From Allobosea sp. Root483D1 (GTDB taxonomy: Bacteria; Pseudomonadota; Alphaproteobacteria; Rhizobiales; Beijerinckiaceae): a stretch of 64,000 bases of DNA. Under the pieces are notes generated by a model that was not told the origin of the DNA, ran no database searches, and saw only the letters and a list, made by a program, of their open reading frames with translations. The position numbers and the translations under genes are program-made. The DNA lies in contig NZ_LMJW01000011.1 in NCBI RefSeq assembly GCF_001429505.1, positions 158,344 to 222,343 of the forward strand. Direction: 5' to 3'. This document shows positions 24,578 to 33,144 of this stretch, one piece after another (positions within the stretch are counted from its first letter, which is position 1; each line of letters begins with the position of its first letter).

Positions 24578-26128
24578 TCACCGGCAGAACACCGGGCTGG
24601 CCCAGGCCCACTGGCCGTTGGCCTGGCGCATGCGAGCATAGACCCAGTCCCCTGATCGCAGCGGTTCGAGAGCGATCTTGCCCTGCCATTGCCACTGATG
24701 CGGGCGGGGCAAAGGGAAGAGCCTGAAGGCCGGGCTGTCGATCGGGCCGAGATTGCCCGCCAGCGCCCCGTCCAGCAGGCGTGCCACTGTCGCCTCGAAA
24801 CGCTGGCCGTCGGCGTCGAGCACGAGGCGGGCATCGCTGCCCAGCCGCACGCGCGCAGCGATCGCCTGCATAGCCGGCGTCATGTTGTTCGGGTTCGACG
24901 ATGCGGTGATCGAAAAGGCGATCCGGTCGCCGTCGAGCGAGACCTCGTCCTCGTCCTGCCCGTCGGCGTCGCCTTCGAGCGGAGAGACGATTTCCGTGCC
25001 GCGCAGGCGCGGCTCGATCGAGAGGATCTCGCCGCCCTCGACCCGCAGCGATCCGGTCCAGCGGTGCTGCTTGCCGCGCGAGCCCCAGCCCAGCTCCAGG
25101 ACGAGGATCGTCTCGAGCTCGGCGCTCTCTGCGCCGATCGGGGAGGCCTCCAGCTCCGGCATCACCCGCCGCACGAGCGCGCCGTTCCGGATGACGTCGA
25201 TATAGTCGATATGTCCCGGCGCGACGGCTTCGAGGCTGAGATTGGAAGCCGCGCCCGCCTCGACCTCTCCGCCCGGCATCGCCCCGCCAAGGGTAAAGAA
25301 CAGATGGGCGTTGTCGCCGGTCAGCGCGCCGGTGCGGCGCTGCATGATCGCGTCCCAGAGCGCGCCGCGATCATTGCTGCCGGCATAGACCACGGAGCGG
25401 CCATGCCCGTAGGAACCGGGATAGCCGCTATGGTGGTCAGTATTCCCCAGAAAGCCGAAGCGATGCCCAAGATCAAGGCCGTGCCGCACGGTCGAATGGC
25501 CGTCGCTCGGGCCCATCGAATGCAGGAAGGGCCGGTCCATCACCGAGGTCTCGGAGCAGCCATGCATGGAGACGATCTCCAGCACCGGCGACAGTTCCGG
25601 ATCGAGGGAGGCCCAGTTGATGCCGCGCGCGCCGAGCCGGTAGCCGATATGGTGCGGGAAGGCGAAGGCGCCCGCACCGGCCTCTGCCCGCAGCATCGGC
25701 TTCAGCTCCGCCGGGCTGCCTGCCTTGAGGATCGGGCGCGGCGTCAGATCGCGGTAGACGATCGTGTAGTCGCCATGGGCGAAGGAATGGATCTCGTAGC
25801 CGGGGAAGACCGTGAAGCGGCCGGGCTCGTCGGCTGCGGCGAGCGTGGCGAAGTGCCCTGGCCACAGCGTTTCCAGCCGGGCGAAGCCCTTGACGTGGAA
25901 GTCGACGATATGGGCGACGCTGGCATCGTCGACCGGCATGTCGGGCCAGTAGGCATGGCCGGTCACCGAGACGAAATCGAGCTGCCGGCGCGCCCGCTTC
26001 AGGGCCTGTTCGAGGCTGCCATGCCCGTAGGAGATGCCGCAATGATTGTGCAGGTCGCCGTAAAAAGGTCGGACCCCCGTCTTTGAGGCCAGGGGTGACA
26101 GCCTTTCCGGGAGACGCTCGCCAAGCAT
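24578..26128 (-). CDS. DUF3604-family (PHP-like) metal-dependent hydrolase candidate
   Basis: A 516-residue protein opening with FYGDLHNHCGISYGHGSLE, the HxH metal-binding start of DUF3604/PHP-like proteins. Further metal ligands appear in VSVTGHAYWPDMP, PGYEIHSFAHGDY, FPHHIGY and FLGNTDHHSG. It lacks a signal peptide. PHP relatives hydrolyse phosphoesters; DUF3604 members are poorly characterised but are often found beside sugar importers and sulfatases. It is the first gene of the operon that continues with the sugar importer, sulfatase and DUF4432 protein. A role in opening or deprotecting the imported sugar is inference. Confidence 0.85.
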   Translation of the reverse strand: MLGERLPERLSPLASKTGVRPFYGDLHNHCGISYGHGSLEQALKRARRQLDFVSVTGHAYWPDMPVDDASVAHIVDFHVKGFARLETLWPGHFATLAAADEPGRFTVFPGYEIHSFAHGDYTIVYRDLTPRPILKAGSPAELKPMLRAEAGAGAFAFPHHIGYRLGARGINWASLDPELSPVLEIVSMHGCSETSVMDRPFLHSMGPSDGHSTVRHGLDLGHRFGFLGNTDHHSGYPGSYGHGRSVVYAGSNDRGALWDAIMQRRTGALTGDNAHLFFTLGGAMPGGEVEAGAASNLSLEAVAPGHIDYIDVIRNGALVRRVMPELEASPIGAESAELETILVLELGWGSRGKQHRWTGSLRVEGGEILSIEPRLRGTEIVSPLEGDADGQDEDEVSLDGDRIAFSITASSNPNNMTPAMQAIAARVRLGSDARLVLDADGQRFEATVARLLDGALAGNLGPIDSPAFRLFPLPRPHQWQWQGKIALEPLRSGDWVYARMRQANGQWAWASPVFCR

Positions 26129-26187
26129 GCCGTTTCCACCCGCGGTTTTTTCTTATCGGGGGCTCACGCTAGCGCGGGTCAATATAT

Positions 26188-26204
26188 ATTGCAATGTACC
26201 TTTG
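26188..26204. promoter_or_regulatory. Candidate GntR operator/promoter upstream of the DUF3604-sulfatase operon
   Basis: An AT-rich patch (26180-26204) in the 87-base gap upstream of the DUF3604 gene contains the 8-base palindrome ATTGCAAT (26188-26195) and reads ATTGCAATGTACCTTTG. It matches the site at 27451-27467 in 12 of 17 positions (ATTGCANTNTACNNTT). TATATT on the minus strand just downstream could be a -10 element. Shared control by the adjacent GntR-type protein is inference. Confidence 0.45.
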
Positions 26205-26215
26205 ACGTGATGCCG

Positions 26216-27319
26216 TCAGGGGTGCTTTGGCCTCGCGGTGCTGCCCCGCGTGACCTGGTCGCAATGCAGGTAGACGATCTGCGGCGACAGCGTCGGCTGC
26301 TCGATCCGGCGTCGGATCGTCTCAACCAGTTTCTCGGCCGCCTTCCGCTGCGAGCTGCCGGCGATGGTCATGACGCCGAGATGCTCGCTCGGGACGTCGC
26401 GATGGCCGAGCACCACCACACTCAGATCCTCCGGCCAGTCGATCCCGAGCCGCTGCAGGCCCTGGGTGATGCCCAATGTGTCGGAGATGCCAAGCGTCAG
26501 CAGTGCCGTGAACGGCAGCCTTCCATCCTCGGAGAGGAGCGGCGCCAGCGTCTCGGCGACGGCGTCGAGCACGCTGTGGCTGGGATGTTGAACGCGTTCC
26601 AGAACGATGGGCGGATGGAAGCTGAAGCGGCCCCGCTCGATCGCCGCATGGCGGCCAAAGGCGCGGCGCGCCGCCAGGATCGGCTGGGCCATGGTGTTGA
26701 TCGAGACCAGGCCGAAGGAGTGGTGTCCGAGATCGACGAGCTGGCGCAGCGCCATTTCCAGCGCGTCCTCCCAATCCGTGCCGATGCGGTCGATGTCGAC
26801 GCCGGCGACGGTATGGCCGTCGACGACCAGCGCCTTGGTCTTCTGCTGCAGCAGGTGGAGCAGGCGGATGGGGATGCTCTCGTAATGCGACTGCAGCACG
26901 ACCGCGTCGAAATCCGGGAGGGAACTGAGGATCTCGAGCAGGTGCTCGGTATGGTGATAGGAGATCTGCACCACCTTGGCGTCCTGCCGCGACATCTCCT
27001 CGACGATGTAGTTCTGCACGAGCGCGCAGCGCTCGTTCATGCTGGCGTTCGACAGGATGAGGAGGCTGTCGAGCCCGGTCCTGCGGCTGCTCCCGCCGGC
27101 CTGCATCGCGCCGCCGCGGGTGACATAGGTGCCGCGCCCGACCTGCGAGACGAGCAGACCCTCGGCCTTCAGATGATCGAGTGCCTCCTGAACGGTCGCC
27201 TGGCTGACCTGATGCTTCTTCATCAGGTCCCGCACGGTGGGCAGGCGCGCTCCATCGTCGAGCCGCTCGATCATCTCGTGGAGCGTCCTCAGGACGATGT
27301 TCGCCGAGCCGTTGCGCAT
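26216..27319 (-). CDS. GntR-family transcriptional regulator with C-terminal LacI/periplasmic-binding-like domain
   Basis: A 367-residue regulator. Residues about 1-70 form a GntR winged helix (LPTVRDLMKKHQVSQATVQEALDHLKAEGLLVSQVGRGTYVTR). Residues about 90-360 form a LacI-like sugar-sensing domain (LVVDGHTVAGVDIDRIGTDWEDALEMAL, DLSVVVLGHRDVPSEHLGVMTI). This AraR-like architecture usually means a sugar-induced repressor. Start chosen at 27319 behind GAGAGGAACC; upstream in-frame Met codons have no such site. It sits between two transport operons that may both be its targets. Confidence 0.92.
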   Translation of the reverse strand: MRNGSANIVLRTLHEMIERLDDGARLPTVRDLMKKHQVSQATVQEALDHLKAEGLLVSQVGRGTYVTRGGAMQAGGSSRRTGLDSLLILSNASMNERCALVQNYIVEEMSRQDAKVVQISYHHTEHLLEILSSLPDFDAVVLQSHYESIPIRLLHLLQQKTKALVVDGHTVAGVDIDRIGTDWEDALEMALRQLVDLGHHSFGLVSINTMAQPILAARRAFGRHAAIERGRFSFHPPIVLERVQHPSHSVLDAVAETLAPLLSEDGRLPFTALLTLGISDTLGITQGLQRLGIDWPEDLSVVVLGHRDVPSEHLGVMTIAGSSQRKAAEKLVETIRRRIEQPTLSPQIVYLHCDQVTRGSTARPKHP

Positions 27320-27429
27320 GGGTTCCTCTCGACAGCCTCCCGATGCGACACCGCCGACGTGCCTTGGCCGCATACAATCGCCACCAGCGTGCCGCAACCG
27401 GAGATACCGACTTCGACTCGCGGATCGGC

Positions 27430-27435
27430 ATTATA
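27430..27435 (-). promoter_or_regulatory. -10 hexamer for the gntR-type gene
   Basis: On the minus strand 27435-27430 reads TATAAT, a perfect sigma-70 -10 box, 110 bases upstream of the regulator start and 12 bases from the palindrome at 27447-27469. The palindrome would cover the -35 region, which fits autoregulation. Confidence 0.5.
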
Positions 27436-27446
27436 TGCCCTGAAAT

Positions 27447-27469
27447 ACAAATTGCACTTTACAATTTGT
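27447..27469. promoter_or_regulatory. Perfect palindrome, candidate GntR operator in divergent promoter
   Basis: ACAAATTG (27447-27454) and CAATTTGT (27462-27469) form a perfect 8-base inverted repeat with a 7-base spacer, in the 205-base gap between the gntR-type gene and the SsuABC-like operon. On the plus strand TTGCAC (27452-27457) and a weak TGCATT (27475-27480), 17 bases apart, could be the promoter of the transport operon, so a repressor bound here would block both directions. Confidence 0.6.
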
Positions 27470-27524
27470 CCTCTTGCATTAGCCTGACCTCAGGGCCGGC
27501 TCCAAGACCGGGGGAGGAACGCCG

Positions 27525-28340
27525 ATGACCTGCGCCGGCAATGTCTCGATGTGCGAGCCGGACGCGACGCCGCAGGCGGGCCGCCCGGCCCGACCGCCCT
27601 TCATCCACATCGGCGCCGTTCACAAGGCCTTCGCGGCGCGCCAGGGCGGCGAGCTCACAGTCCTCGACAGCATCGACCTCGACATCGCCGAGAACGAGTT
27701 CGTCTCCCTGATCGGCCGCAGCGGCTGCGGCAAGACCACGCTCCTCAACATCATCGCCGGCCTCGACGCAGCGACCTCCGGCCGGATCGCGATCGGCGAT
27801 CGGCCGGTTACGGGTCCCGGCCAGGGGCAGGGCGTCGTCTTCCAGCAGCATGCGCTGTTCCCGTGGCTCACGGCTCTCGGCAATGTCTCCTTCGGTTTCC
27901 GCAAGGCCGGCCTGTCGCGCGAGGACCGTCGCGAGCGCAGTCTCGAACTGCTGCGCCTTGTCGGGCTGGAGGCGGCGGCGAACAAATATCCGCGCGAAAT
28001 GTCGGGTGGCATGCAGCAGCGCATCTCGATCGCCCGCGCGTTGGCGCTCGATCCGCAGATCCTGCTGATGGACGAGCCCTTCGGCGCCCTCGACGAATTG
28101 ACCCGCATCGAGTTGCAGCAGGAGTTGCTGCGCATCTGGCAGGCGCGGCGCAAGACCGTCGTCTTCGTCACCCACTCGATCGACGAAGCCCTGATGCTGT
28201 CGGACCGTGTCGTCCTGCTCGCGCCCAATCCCGGCCGGATTAAGCGGATCTTCGAGGTGCCGATGCCGCGGCCCCGTTCGCGCACCGAGCGGGCCTTCAA
28301 TGCGCTCTACGACGAAATCTGGAGCGAGCTGTCGTCATGA
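27525..28340 (+). CDS. ABC transporter ATP-binding protein, nitrate/sulfonate/taurine type (SsuB/TauB-like)
   Basis: A 271-residue ATPase: Walker A GRSGCGKT at 64-71, Q-loop VVFQQHALFPWLT, signature MSGGMQQR, Walker B ILLMDEPFGALD, and the H-loop in VFVTHSIDEA. The FPWLT and DELTR segments mark the SsuB/TauB/NrtD family. It is the first gene of the operon and has an unusual 25-residue leader before the core domain. The next gene overlaps by ATGA. Confidence 0.94.
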   Translation: MTCAGNVSMCEPDATPQAGRPARPPFIHIGAVHKAFAARQGGELTVLDSIDLDIAENEFVSLIGRSGCGKTTLLNIIAGLDAATSGRIAIGDRPVTGPGQGQGVVFQQHALFPWLTALGNVSFGFRKAGLSREDRRERSLELLRLVGLEAAANKYPREMSGGMQQRISIARALALDPQILLMDEPFGALDELTRIELQQELLRIWQARRKTVVFVTHSIDEALMLSDRVVLLAPNPGRIKRIFEVPMPRPRSRTERAFNALYDEIWSELSS

Positions 28341-29128
28341 GCGCCCGGCTCGCCCGCGCCGCCAGCTCGCTCGTGGTCATCGCCGTGCTGCTCGCGGCCT
28401 GGGAGCTCGCCGTCGGCTATGGCCTGCTCAAGGCCTATCAGTTCCCGCCGCCGAGCAAGATTGCCCGCGGCTTCGTCGAATTGTCGCTGACCGGCTTCCC
28501 GACCGGCGTCTCGCTCTGGACCCATACCGGCGTGACGATCTGGCGCGTGCTGCAAGGCTATGTCGCGGCCATCCTGCTCGCCGTGCCGCTCGGCCTGCTG
28601 ATCGGCGCCTTGCCGGTGCTCGACAAGCTGAGCGCCCCGCTCATCGTGTTCTGCCGCTCGGTCGCGACGCTGAGCCTGCTGCCGCTGGTCATCGTCTGGT
28701 TCGGCGCAGGCGAGCTGACCAAGGTCGTGCTGATCGGCTATGGCTGCTTCTGGACCATGCTGTCCAACGTGATCGCCGGCGTCCGCTATGTCGATCCCGT
28801 GCTGGTGAGGGCGGCGCGCTCTTTCGGCCTGCAGGGCCCGGAACTCTATCGCGAGGTCGTGCTGCCGGCGGCGCTGCCGCGCATCTTCGCCGGGGCCCGC
28901 ATGGCGCTCGGCGTCGGCTTCATGGTCATCGTCGGCGCCGAGATGATCGGCACGATCCAGGGCCTGGGCGCCCTGATCATGGAGGCGCGCACCTTCTATC
29001 GCAGCGAGATCACCATCGTCGGCATGCTGGTGATCGGCCTGCTCGGCTTCCTTATCTCCAGCGGGCTCGCCGGGCTCGAGCGGCTGCTCATGCCCTGGGC
29101 GGGCAATCTCGATCAGGTGCGGCGATGA
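28337..29128 (+). CDS. ABC transporter permease, SsuC/TauC-like (first of two)
   Basis: A 263-residue inner-membrane permease with the family's FPPPSKI opening, six helices, and the loop VDPVLVRAARSFGLQGPELYREVVLPAALPRIFAGARMALGVGF characteristic of SsuC/TauC/ThiX-type permeases. It overlaps the ATPase and the second permease by ATGA. Two different permease genes suggest a heterodimeric channel, whereas SsuC normally acts as a homodimer. Confidence 0.93.
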   Translation: MSARLARAASSLVVIAVLLAAWELAVGYGLLKAYQFPPPSKIARGFVELSLTGFPTGVSLWTHTGVTIWRVLQGYVAAILLAVPLGLLIGALPVLDKLSAPLIVFCRSVATLSLLPLVIVWFGAGELTKVVLIGYGCFWTMLSNVIAGVRYVDPVLVRAARSFGLQGPELYREVVLPAALPRIFAGARMALGVGFMVIVGAEMIGTIQGLGALIMEARTFYRSEITIVGMLVIGLLGFLISSGLAGLERLLMPWAGNLDQVRR

Positions 29129-29898
29129 GCGCGAGCACCCTTCGCAGCAACGATCTTACGCTCGGCGTCATCGGCACGCTGGCGGTGATCGGATTCTGGG
29201 AAGCGGCGGTGCGCACGGGCCTGATCGACCCTTCGGTTTTCCCGAGCCCGTCGCTCGCCATCGCCGCGGCAGCCGAGCGCCTGACGGCGCGGCAGCTCGG
29301 CGAGAACCTGTCCTGGAGCCTGGCCCGGGTCTTCTCCGGCTTTGTCCTCGGGGCGCTTGCCGGTGTGGTGGTCGGGGTCCTCGCCGGCTGGTACCGCCGC
29401 TTCGGCCTGGTGGTGAGCCCGCTCGTCGAGCTGCTGCGGCCAATCCCGCCGCTCGCCTGGATTCCGCTCGCCATCATCTGGTTCGGCCTCGGCGAGCCCT
29501 CCAAGTTCTTCATCATCTTCCTCGGGGCCTTCTTCCCGGTCGTCACCGCCGCCTATCAGGGCATGCGCGGCGTCGATCCGATGCTGCTGCGCGCCGGCCA
29601 GACCATGGGCCTCTCGGGCGTGCCGCTGCTGCTGCGCGTCGCGATCCCAGCGGCTGCGCCCGATCTCGCGACGGGCCTGCGCATCGGCTGGGGCCTGAGC
29701 TTCGGTGTGCTCGTTGCCGCCGAGCTGATCGCAGCCGACAGGGGGCTCGGCTACATGATCATCGCCGAGCGCAATGCCGGCGGCTCGGTCGGCGTCATCA
29801 TCGTCGGCATCCTGTTGATCGGCGCCCTCAATCTCCTGACCGACGCGGCCATCGGCGTGGCGATCCGGCATTGGGTCGGCCGCTGGCACGGCATCTAG
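29125..29898 (+). CDS. ABC transporter permease, SsuC/TauC-like (second of two)
   Basis: A 257-residue inner-membrane permease homologous to its neighbour: FPSPSLAI opening, LRPIPPLAWIPLAIIWFGLGEPSKFFIIFLGAFFP, and RAGQTMGLSGVPLLLRVAIPAAAPDLATGLRIGWG. Start chosen at ATG 29125, overlapping the first permease stop. The open frame further upstream is a shadow of the other genes. Together with the ATPase and the binding protein it completes the importer. Confidence 0.93.
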   Translation: MSASTLRSNDLTLGVIGTLAVIGFWEAAVRTGLIDPSVFPSPSLAIAAAAERLTARQLGENLSWSLARVFSGFVLGALAGVVVGVLAGWYRRFGLVVSPLVELLRPIPPLAWIPLAIIWFGLGEPSKFFIIFLGAFFPVVTAAYQGMRGVDPMLLRAGQTMGLSGVPLLLRVAIPAAAPDLATGLRIGWGLSFGVLVAAELIAADRGLGYMIIAERNAGGSVGVIIVGILLIGALNLLTDAAIGVAIRHWVGRWHGI

Positions 29899-29933
29899 AG
29901 GCGACTATCCAAAACCAAAAAGGGGAGGTTCGA

Positions 29934-30983
29934 ATGAAGGCATTTCCTGGGTATTTGCGGACCGCGGCGTTCGCCGGGCTGCTGACGCTGGCCGGTCTGC
30001 TGCCGGCGGCGGCGCAGAAGATCGAGACCGACAAACTGTCGATCAGCATCGGGCCGGACCTGCCCTTCCTCGTCCATATCGTCGCAAAGGAGAAGGGCTG
30101 GTTCACCGAGGCCGGCTTCAAGACTGTCGAGTTCAAGACCTTCGCATCGGGCAATCTCGCCGGCGAAGCGCTTCTCGCGGACCAGATCCAGCTCTGGACG
30201 CCCGGCAACCTGCCGCCGGTCTCGATGGCGCATAACGGCGTGCCCGTGGTCATCCTCGGCACCAACGCCGTCAGCCACGGCCTGGAGAAGATCGTCGTCC
30301 GCAAGGATGCCGGCGTCGAGAACCCGGAAGACCTCTACAAGGTCAAGCTCGGCCTGCAGGTGAGCTCGACCTCCGGCGCGCTGCTCGACAACGTCGCCAA
30401 GCGCTACGGCCTGGAGGCGAGCAAGATCAAGACCGTCAACCTCGCCCCGCCGGAAGCGTTGGCGGCCATGGCCAGCAACGAGATCCAGGGCATGGTGTTC
30501 TGGGAGCCGTTCCCGTACCGCGCTGTCAAGGAACAGGGCGCCAAGATCGTCCACAGCGGCACGACCAGCTATTTCGCCAAGAACAGGGGCGAGGCCGCGC
30601 CGGTCTCCAACAACCGGACGATCTGGGTCGCCTCGCAGGACTGGGTGCGCAAGAACCCGAATGCGGCGAACGCCCTGGTCAAGGTGCTGCTCAAGGCGCA
30701 GGCCTATGTCGCCGATCCCGCCAACAAGGCGGAGGTGATCAAGATCTTCTCCGAGGTCCAGAAGCAGCCCGTCGAGATGAACGAAGCGCTGCTGGCGGAC
30801 TACAGCTTCGGTGCGAAGGTGGACCAGGCCTATGTCGACGACATGGCGGCGATCGTCGGCTTCCTGAAGGCGACGAACCGCATCCCGGGCCAGCCCATGG
30901 ACGTGCTGACCTATACCTATACGGCCCCGCTGAAGGCGGTAGACCCGGCTCTGGTCGCAATCGAGGGCCGATGGAAGCCCTGA
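29934..30983 (+). CDS. Periplasmic binding protein, NMT1/SsuA-like
   Basis: A 349-residue exported protein with a Sec signal peptide (residues 1-28, ending LPAAAQ). The mature part, KIETDKLSISIGPDLPFLVHIVAKEKGWFTEAGF, follows the SsuA/ThiY/NMT1 pattern, with an MFWEPFPYRAV motif later. Start chosen at 29934 behind AAGGGGAGG. Family members bind sulfonates, taurine, nitrate, pyrimidine precursors or other small anions. With sugar-metabolism genes following directly, the ligand here may be a sulfonated or otherwise anionic sugar; this is inference. Confidence 0.92.
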   Translation: MKAFPGYLRTAAFAGLLTLAGLLPAAAQKIETDKLSISIGPDLPFLVHIVAKEKGWFTEAGFKTVEFKTFASGNLAGEALLADQIQLWTPGNLPPVSMAHNGVPVVILGTNAVSHGLEKIVVRKDAGVENPEDLYKVKLGLQVSSTSGALLDNVAKRYGLEASKIKTVNLAPPEALAAMASNEIQGMVFWEPFPYRAVKEQGAKIVHSGTTSYFAKNRGEAAPVSNNRTIWVASQDWVRKNPNAANALVKVLLKAQAYVADPANKAEVIKIFSEVQKQPVEMNEALLADYSFGAKVDQAYVDDMAAIVGFLKATNRIPGQPMDVLTYTYTAPLKAVDPALVAIEGRWKP

Positions 30984-31029
30984 TCGCCCCGCTCACCACG
31001 TCCGAACCGCCGTCTTTCCGCGAGGCATC

Positions 31030-32094
31030 ATGAGCCGTTCCCCGTCGGACAAGGTCGCTGTCGCGCTGATCGGCGCGGGCTTCATCGCCGACTATCATGT
31101 CGGCGGCCTCAGGGCCGCTGATGGGGCTGAGATCGCGGCGCTCGTCGGCCGGCGGCGCGACGTGGCCGAAGCGCGCGCCGCCGTGCTCGGCATCGCGCGC
31201 GTCGAGACCGACTACCGGGTCGTGCTCGACGACCCCGCGATCGACGCCGTCGTCATCGCCTCGCCCGACAATACCCATGAGCGCATCGCCATCGATGCGC
31301 TTAGCGCCGGCAAGGCGGTGCTGCTGCAGAAGCCGATGGCGCTAGACAGCACGCAATGCCGCGCCATCCTGGCGGCAGCGGCGCAGGCCTCAGTGCCGCT
31401 GAGCGTCAGTTTCATGCATCGCTACTTTCCGGAGGTGCTCTGGCTGCGCGAGTTGCTGGCGAGCGGGCGGCTCGGCGCGGTTCATTCGCTGCGGCTGCGC
31501 AACGCCACGCCCGGCGCCGACTGGGCCGACTGGTTCTTCCGGCCCGGCGAGGTCTCGGGCGGGGTCGTGATGCAGCTCGGCGTGCACGGGATCGACCTGT
31601 GCCGCCATCTGTTCGGCGAGATCGGCGATGTCGAGGCGCGCGCGCGGACCGCGCGGCCGGAACGACGATTGGCCGATGGCCGCACCGTCCGCACGGCGCT
31701 GGAGGACACCGTCGCCGCAAGCTACGGCCTGGCGGACGGCGCGATAGCCAGCCACGAGATGAGCTATACCGAGCGGGCCGGCTGCGACCGCTTCCGGCTC
31801 GAGCTTTACAGCGATGCCGGCACGGTCCTTCTGCGCACCGAACGAGGGCCGGCCGCGCTCTTCGCGCCTGATCTGACCGGCGAGAACGCCTGGGTCGCGC
31901 CGCCGCTCGTCGACGCGCCGCTCGGGCAAGCCCATCACCGCCACTGGCTCGACGTCGTGCGCGGCCTCGCGCCGGCCGACGGCACCGCCGAGGCGGGCCT
32001 GCGCTCGATCGAGGTCGCCGAGGCGATCTATCACGCGGCGCGAACCGGGCAGCGTGTGCCGGCCGCGCCAACAGCACATATGGAGCAGAGATGA
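31030..32094 (+). CDS. Gfo/Idh/MocA-family oxidoreductase
   Basis: A 354-residue NAD(P)-dependent sugar or inositol dehydrogenase-like protein. The Rossmann motif is ALIGAGFIADYHVGGL (residues about 12-27). The catalytic EKP motif is changed to QKP (VLLQKPMALD); the Lys is kept. The substrate domain follows with GVVMQLGVHGIDLCRHLFG. Its length is typical. It starts 46 bases after the binding-protein gene and overlaps the next dehydrogenase by ATGA, so both act in the same pathway, presumably on the imported sugar. Confidence 0.9.
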   Translation: MSRSPSDKVAVALIGAGFIADYHVGGLRAADGAEIAALVGRRRDVAEARAAVLGIARVETDYRVVLDDPAIDAVVIASPDNTHERIAIDALSAGKAVLLQKPMALDSTQCRAILAAAAQASVPLSVSFMHRYFPEVLWLRELLASGRLGAVHSLRLRNATPGADWADWFFRPGEVSGGVVMQLGVHGIDLCRHLFGEIGDVEARARTARPERRLADGRTVRTALEDTVAASYGLADGAIASHEMSYTERAGCDRFRLELYSDAGTVLLRTERGPAALFAPDLTGENAWVAPPLVDAPLGQAHHRHWLDVVRGLAPADGTAEAGLRSIEVAEAIYHAARTGQRVPAAPTAHMEQR

Positions 32095-33122
32095 GCCTGC
32101 GGATCGCGATCCTCGGGGTCGCTCATTACCACGCCAATTTCTGGACCCAGGCCTTCCTGAAGAGCGAGGGCGCCACCGTCGCGGGTGCCTTCGATGCCGA
32201 GCCCGGGCGCCTGGAAGTTTTCGCCCGGCAGCACGGCATCGCGGCCGTCGCCGACCTCGCCACGCTGCTCTCCAACAGCGATGCGGTCGCGATCTGCTCG
32301 GAAACCGTGAACCATCCGGCGCTGGTCCGCGCCGCCGCGGAGAAGGCGCTGCCGGTCCTCTGCGAGAAACCGCTCGGCGCCACGATGGAGCAATGCGACG
32401 CCATCGCCGGCATCGTCGCGGACACCGGCATCCGCTTCATGCAGAGCTTCCCGAAGCGCTTCGACCCGATCAACCACGAGATCGCCGATTTGCTGCGTGA
32501 CCGCGCCGTCGGCCGCGTCACGCTGGTGCGCATCCGGCACGGGCACAGCCACGGTTTCGATCCGAATTTCAGGACGGGCTGGTTCGTCGATCCCGCGCAA
32601 TCGGGCGGCGGCACCCTGCTCGACGAAGGCGTGCATGCGGCCGATTTCCTGCACTGGCTGTTCGGGATGCCGGCCAGCGCCTTCGCGACGACCTCGTCCG
32701 ATACCTTCGGCCTGCCGGTGGAGGACACTGCCGCGGCGATCTTCCGCTACGAGAACGGGATGATCGCCGAGGTCACGACGAGCTGGGCTTTCGCCGCCGC
32801 GGACACCTCGATCGAGATCTACGGCACGGAAGGCACCATCCTGCTGGGCGGCGTCGACATCGCCTCGCGCCCGACGCGCGAGAGCGAGTTCCTCAGGGTG
32901 TTCCGCCGCGAAGCGGGTGGCGGGAGCTGGGCCTCGTCGCCGACCGTGCCGCACTTCAAGACCGGCGTCTTCCACGAGCATGTGGCCTGGGCCTTCGTCA
33001 AAGCCCTCAAGGATGGCGGACCGATGCCGGTCACCCTGGATGATGGCCGCCATGCCTTCGCAATGATCGACGCTGCCTATCGCTCGGTGCGCTCCGGGCG
33101 CGCCGAGCCTGTCACGGCCTGA
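32091..33122 (+). CDS. Second Gfo/Idh/MocA-family oxidoreductase
   Basis: A 343-residue dehydrogenase-like protein with the EKP motif intact (VLCEKPLGATMEQC) and a GGTLLDEGVHAADFLHWLFG substrate-domain segment. The nucleotide-binding loop is ILGVAHYHAN instead of GxGxxG, a variant found in a subset of the family, so cofactor use should be checked. ATGA overlap with the preceding dehydrogenase. Two such proteins in tandem often perform oxidation and re-reduction steps in sugar epimerisation or deoxygenation. Confidence 0.9.
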   Translation: MSLRIAILGVAHYHANFWTQAFLKSEGATVAGAFDAEPGRLEVFARQHGIAAVADLATLLSNSDAVAICSETVNHPALVRAAAEKALPVLCEKPLGATMEQCDAIAGIVADTGIRFMQSFPKRFDPINHEIADLLRDRAVGRVTLVRIRHGHSHGFDPNFRTGWFVDPAQSGGGTLLDEGVHAADFLHWLFGMPASAFATTSSDTFGLPVEDTAAAIFRYENGMIAEVTTSWAFAAADTSIEIYGTEGTILLGGVDIASRPTRESEFLRVFRREAGGGSWASSPTVPHFKTGVFHEHVAWAFVKALKDGGPMPVTLDDGRHAFAMIDAAYRSVRSGRAEPVTA

Positions 33123-33144
33123 GCAGAGAGAAGCGAGGGACGCC

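Noticed and set aside
27525..30983. Calling this a taurine or alkanesulfonate uptake system
   Set aside because: Family resemblance is clear, but no ssuD, ssuE or tauD monooxygenase gene is present, two permeases are encoded, and sugar-metabolism genes follow. Substrate left open.
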